Source of the DNA: Antennarius striatus
Taxonomy: Eukaryota > Chordata > Actinopteri > Lophiiformes > Antennariidae
Assembly (NCBI RefSeq): GCF_040054535.1
Contig: NC_090792.1
Location: forward strand, 9,774,491 to 9,838,490
Reading direction: 5' to 3'
DNA length: 64,000 bases
The notes below the pieces were generated by a model. It saw only the letters and a program-made list of their open reading frames with translations, was not told where the DNA came from and ran no database searches. This document shows positions 59,518 to 64,000 of this stretch, one piece after another; positions within the stretch are counted from its first letter, which is position 1, and each line of letters opens with the position of its first letter. A program made the position numbers and the translations under genes.

Positions 59518-59615
59518 TTTGCTACAATGTAACGCAATATCAGCGTCTTGCAGTTCTGAGGGAAACCTACAGGAATGGACCAATCACAGCTCGGGGGGGA
59601 ATTCGTGGACCAATA
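59500..59615 (-). promoter_or_regulatory. dpf3: dpf3 proximal promoter elements (YY1-like motif, two CCAAT boxes)
   Basis: The motif CAAAATGGCGGC overlaps the start codon at 59515-59517. CCAAT pentamers (plus strand) lie at 59580-59584 and 59610-59614, 63-97 bp upstream of the ATG. No TATA box is evident. This layout fits a CpG-type promoter, but the transcription start site is not known. Confidence 0.45.
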
Positions 59616-61904
59616 CATTTACAGCATACGCCTATGGGGCGTGGCTTTATGGGTAAACTGTCAAAATTATTTTAAAGGGTTTTCCCTTGTATTTATATTG
59701 TACACTAGCGGAATAACAGCACTTTTAAAGAGACCCTCACTGGAGACGGGATACATCTCAAATGTGATTACTTCCTGGCGCACTGAGGCCGGGCAGTTTG
59801 GGGAACAGAATATCAACATGGAAGCTTGGGTTTCATTATTTATTAAAAATTATTATAAATCATTGATCATCATCAATAAGCACCGAGCAAATAAATGTCT
59901 TCCTGTCTGAAGCTGCAATGCTGGAAGGGAGTAGAACCAGTACATGTAAGTGGTTCGACAGGGAGGTTTAAACACATACACACCTACTAAAAACATGGAG
60001 GTAACTCCAGGTCATGTTTTTAATAAGTAGGAGCTGATGCAACTTTAATATTTTGCAAATCTTCTATCAGTTAAGCAAGTATTCCCACATTGTTAATTTT
60101 GCTTCCAAGTTTTAATTTATCATTTCCACATCATTTGTACAATGTAGGTGAGTGTAATGAGTGTTGTTGAAAGCACCTTACGTGATAGAAGCAAATGAAC
60201 ACCAAAAAATGTATCTGATGCGACAGCTAATTCAAATTTGCAAGTAAATTAACTCTAGTACAATTAATACAGCAGGATGAGTTTCCAATTTTATACTGTG
60301 CAATATGAGCATCTCTGAGGAAGGCGTGTGTGTGGTGCAACTTTGAGAAATAAATCTATTTTGAGACAAGTCAGACGCGACAATTCAGATGACAAAGACT
60401 ATCTTTTCTCATTTCGATCAAGAATATACAGGCATGAGCATTAAAGGCATCACCTTGTGCTTTATATGACATCCAGATGTGACTGACTCTCAGTAACTCA
60501 AGGCTAGTCAAGACAAGTTAAAGCCCTAAATCACTAAGATATTGTTCAATGTCCTCACTTTCACATTAAAGCGTTTTTTTATGTGTAATTCTGAAAGAAA
60601 ACAAAACAAACACGAAACAGGTGGGTCACATACAGGCACCATAAAGCATACAAATATGTGAATAAAATATACAATGGGTTTAAACAGATGGAACAATGGA
60701 AAAAAAGCTTCAATTAGCTAAAGAAGAAACAAAAATGTGTTGACCTTTATCAGGAATCCAGATCCAGTCGGTTAAAATGTGGATTTGGAGACCAGGGGGT
60801 ATGAACACAATGTGTAAAACTGGTTTGGACACAACTCTTATGCCTCATTTCTGTTCAACAACATCCAGATAATGAAGCAAACAGCAGTTGACAACATTTA
60901 GGAAAACAAATCAAGAAGTCAAGAGAGAATAATAGATAATGGAATACAGTACTGTACATACATTTTCCAAGGTCTTCTATGTTAAAATGCCAGATGCTAC
61001 AGAATCAGTGAGGTTTATTCAAATGCCATCCTCTGAACAATTAGAAGGCTGTGAATTCATCAACATGCATACCAGAAACCTGATAAGTTTTTTTTTTTTC
61101 CAAAACATAAATAATTTTCAACATTTTAAAGAACCCTTTAACATACTGTAGGTCTGGGTCTTCATAAAACCACAAATAACATGTTAAAATATAAACATTA
61201 TACCAGCACAGACACAGTGACCTGAATGGTTTTTGGCACACCAGATATCCACAATCTAGTCCTACTTGGGCAGAGTTTGGGACAAAATACTTGACCATGG
61301 GAATATCTGGGTTTTGGCCATGTAATCAACAGCCTATAACAGCTGAAAAAGGTTTAGTGCAAAAACTAAAATGTTGCAATACAGCATGCAATGGAACCCG
61401 CACTTATACCTGCATTGATATAAAATATCTCTTTCCCATCACATGAACAACGTTAGAACAATGCTAATTAATAGAACTGCTTAAAACTAGTCACACTAAC
61501 CCCAGAGGGTTTTCAACTAAATAATATCCTCTCAATGATACTTTTTTTTTTCATATTTTTAGATCGTACAAAAATAGCACACGGCCTTATTTAACAAAAA
61601 ATTAGGGATTTGTTTCAATAAGAATTTAAATATTTACTCTGCGAACAACCAGAGTGGAAATGCAAGTTTCACACTCAGTCAAGAAACTCACATAACCTCT
61701 GGCTGCTCTACAAAGGCCACAGGCGCTATGAAATCTGCTAAATGTCCAAAAAAGAAAGAAAGAGAGAGAGAGATGCCTAAAACCTTCCTTGCCACAGATC
61801 CAAGACAGAATCCTTAGAGTAACGAAGGTACGGCAGTGACAGACTGCGAGCCGAGTGAGTCAGTGGTTCTCTCCGGTGGTCCGAGGAAGGAAGGCCGTCC
61901 CCTG
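59518..61904. other. dpf3 to zfyve1 gap: promoter side and zfyve1 3' UTR
   Basis: No coding exon is supported. The right part directly follows the zfyve1 stop on the minus strand and is likely its 3' UTR; a minus-strand AATAAA lies near 61014. The left part is dpf3 upstream DNA. In human, DCAF4 lies between these two genes, but I see no WD-repeat coding sequence here. Confidence 0.55.
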
Positions 61905-62137
61905 TTAAAGCTCTCCGGGTCTCTGGTTGCAGCTGGTGCACACACGCACAGGGTGATCCCAGCCCCGTGATGGGACTGGACGACGCTGTGGGGAGCAGTC
62001 GTCACACACTCCTTGGCCACAGGCGCGGCAGTGATGCTTAGACACCTTGGCAGTGAAGTACCGCTGGCAGCTGTGGCAAGAAAGTATGTCCTGATCGGGG
62101 ACCCAGTAGGCAGGACGGGCCGCGTCTTTCACTAGAC
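61905..62137 (-). CDS. zfyve1: zfyve1 last coding exon (second FYVE finger)
   Basis: It encodes VKDAARPAYWVPDQDILSCH, then SKHHCRACGQGVCDDCS and PSRGWDHPVRVCTSC, and ends PGEL with TAA at 61905-61907. All eight zinc-binding cysteines and histidines are visible. The acceptor is ctgtgtgtag|GTC. Confidence 0.96.
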
Positions 62138-63806
62138 CTACACACAGGACACGCAAACACACACATGGGAGCATGTTTCGTCTTCTGTGCTTGTGTTGTT
62201 GATAGTCTGGAATTGTGCTAGGTAATTCTGCCATTTCCAGTTTTTTACCTCTATAATAACAACACTGTAATAAAAGGTGTATTTTACAATATATTTATCA
62301 GTTTTATTTAGAGCCTAAACCTTTAACCGTATCCATAATACATACCATCACTAACAATCTAATATTAAATCACAAGCAAATTTCATTTACAGAAACACTC
62401 TTGGTAACAAAGCCTTTCCAGGTGTAACTAGCTGTAGTTATTTATATATAAAGTCGGTCCTTAGCTGGAAATCATTTGATTTTGTTGTGAGTGGAGCAGA
62501 TTTTATCTTGAGGTGTTTTTATGGTGGAGACTGATTTTCAACAAGATTCTCACTTGCCAAAATCATAAAACATCGACGCTCTTTGGCAGTTAATAAAGGT
62601 CTCCAACAGGCACATGTAAAGACCTCTAATACTCTGATAGACCAATGAGTTATTGTATGTATTAACCAAAGTTTTGGGGTTTCCAAAATGCGATCAGAAT
62701 ATGTAAAAAACAAGAACCTGAATGTGGTGTGCAAATGCCACAATGACTTAGATTACCTGTACAGAAATGTCATATTGGCGCTACAAAAACAAACAATGGA
62801 GGAAAGTTCATTCTACACGTTACTACAGATAGTGTGGAAGTGACTCATGAAGTAATCCAGAGCATTCAAGCAGCCGGACTCAAAGAAACGTCCAGGAACG
62901 GAGATTTTACAACAAAACCATGAAACCAACAGGACAGGTTTCGTATGTCATGTTTGCATTACGATATGTTCAGCATTCAGTGAAAGGATCTCTCAATATT
63001 GAAACACTGCTACTGAAAGTTCAGTTTTTTATTTTGTGAAATTCATAAATGTAATCAAACGTGAGTTCATCAATAATAAATAATGAGAATTAACAACGCC
63101 TGTTTGGATTTTGACTATTTTTACAACATTACTCATTATATGGATCAGCTGTTAGGTTGATCTGTGACACTGGATTGAGAAATAGTGTTTGAGCAGAGTT
63201 TTCAGTAATTTGACAGGTTCCACTACAGCTAGATCATTACAATATTTTATATTTTCTGCATGACATCTTAGAGAATTCACACTAGGAACTACTAGGTTAT
63301 GTTACACCTCTCCCACTGGAGGGTACTGAGTATTTTCACCCACATTTACTAGGTCATTTAATCTCCTTATACAATGATACTCCTTAGGTTAGGCAATGAG
63401 TAACACTCACCAAGTGGGATGTCAATAGCAGTGACCACGACACCTAAGGTATTGGTCACTGCCTCTCCAACCTTCCTGGCGAGGTTTCCACCTTCTTCCT
63501 CTTCAAGCTCTGCCTCAACCAGCTCTGTATAAAGAAAATATTTTTGTTCCAACTGGGCTCAATCTAATCTTAAATGGCTGCTTGGCACGCTCACAGTAAC
63601 AGGCGATATTAGTCAGAGTGTGTACCTGCATATAAGGCTCTCTGTTCGAAGCAGGTGTCACAAACTCTGACAGGGGCAAGACCCCAGCCTCTCTCTGGGA
63701 CGGGGACTGCTTTAGAGGAACAGCCGTCACAGAAACCCTCCCCACAGGCACGGCAGTGATGTTTGGTGTCGTTGTCCTGGAAGACTGTGTGACACTTCTG
63801 GCAAAT
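61905..63806 (-). CDS. zfyve1: Zinc finger FYVE domain-containing protein 1 (DFCP1), C-terminal part
   Basis: ZFYVE1/DFCP1 binds phosphatidylinositol 3-phosphate through two FYVE fingers. It marks omegasomes (sites of autophagosome formation), Golgi and lipid droplets. Three minus-strand exons are inside the window: 63806-63626, 63524-63411 and 62137-61905. They encode about 175 C-terminal residues. FYVE 1 has ICQKC, DNDTKHHCRACGEGFCDGC and PVRVCDTC. The linker ARKVGEAVTNTLGVVVTAID leads to FYVE 2, which has WVPDQDILSCHSC, KVSKHHCRACGQGVCDDC and PVRVCTSC, ending RPGEL. HHCRACG and RVC motifs are intact in both, and the WxxD-type motif is visible in FYVE 2. The N-terminal GTPase-like part and the WxxD lead of FYVE 1 lie beyond the right edge. 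The order next to dpf3 matches tetrapod synteny. Confidence 0.95.
63411..63524 (-). CDS. zfyve1: zfyve1 penultimate exon (inter-FYVE linker)
   Basis: It encodes ELVEAELEEEEGGNLARKVG, then EAVTNTLGVVVTAIDIPL, a linker well conserved in vertebrate ZFYVE1. The acceptor is tttatacag|AGC and the donor CTTG|gtgagt. Confidence 0.95.
63626..63806 (-). CDS. zfyve1: zfyve1 exon with the first FYVE finger
   Basis: It encodes ICQKCHTVFQDNDTKHHCRA, CGEGFCDGCSSKAVPVPERG and APVRVCDTCFEQRALYA. It holds all zinc ligands of FYVE 1. The acceptor is tttaatag|ATT and the donor GCAG|gtacac. The residues just before (WxP.. lead) should be on the next exon beyond the window. Confidence 0.95.
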
Positions 63807-64000
63807 CTATTAAAAGACAAAAATAATAGCAACAGATATTGTTACTGACCAGCAGCTGGTGGGAAAGGGCTCAATGTACCTCTACACAAGTTTTATCTTG
63901 TGACCTACAAATACAAGGTTGTGTAATAGCCGCAGAACACCACACCGTAAACATCCCTCTGGACACTGAAGTGTTGACTTGGCTGTGGCCGGCTAGCAGT

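Noticed and set aside
59575..59910. A 111-codon plus-strand frame starting upstream of dpf3, possibly a divergent gene
   Set aside because: It has no recognisable domain, a hydrophobic and lysine-rich end typical of AT-rich non-coding DNA, and no splice partners seen.

Overview
The window is vertebrate nuclear DNA, almost certainly from a teleost fish. Coding sequence sits in short exons with GT-AG introns. The three recognisable proteins are vertebrate orthologues. The intergenic and intronic DNA carries repeats typical of fish: tRNA-derived SINEs ending in (AATG)n, short terminal-inverted-repeat elements, a decayed Ty3/Gypsy element, and long (CA)n and (TA)n tracts. A compact, percomorph-like genome is my inference; nothing here fixes the species.

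Layout. (1) Positions 1-2426 look like 5' flank or intron 1 of rgs6, with no coding exon seen. (2) 2441-35841, plus strand: rgs6, a regulator of G-protein signalling of the R7 family. Its 16 coding exons join without a frame break into about 493 residues (DEP, R7 homology, G-gamma-like and RGS domains). The first coding intron is about 22.8 kb and holds most of the mobile-element debris; the other 15 exons fit in about 10.5 kb. (3) 35842-44386: rgs6 3' UTR, repeats, and presumably the dpf3 3' UTR. (4) 59517-44387, minus strand: dpf3 (BAF45C), a subunit of the BAF chromatin-remodelling complex. Nine exons join into about 333 residues and end in the short DPF3a-type tail, not in a tandem PHD module. 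Its last intron is filled by a 21-bp minisatellite with a 189-bp higher-order repeat. (5) 59518-61904: CpG-rich dpf3 promoter side and zfyve1 3' UTR or intergenic DNA. (6) 63806-61905, minus strand: the last three exons of zfyve1 (DFCP1), covering its two FYVE zinc fingers. The gene continues beyond the right edge.

rgs6 and dpf3 are convergent; dpf3 and zfyve1 are co-oriented in tandem. This gene order matches human 14q24 (RGS6, DPF3, then ZFYVE1), except that I see no DCAF4 exons between dpf3 and zfyve1. The genes are neighbours by ancestral synteny and not by shared function: RGS6 damps Gi/o signalling at membranes, DPF3 acts on chromatin in muscle and heart, and ZFYVE1 marks PI3P-rich membranes at the ER, Golgi and lipid droplets.

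The most interesting signals are the apparent absence of the PHD2 exons from dpf3 together with a strongly divergent PHD1 exon, the FxGF motif in its tail, the higher-order minisatellite, and a three-copy dispersed repeat that keeps a similar reading frame in each copy. I found no evidence of a new multi-gene system.
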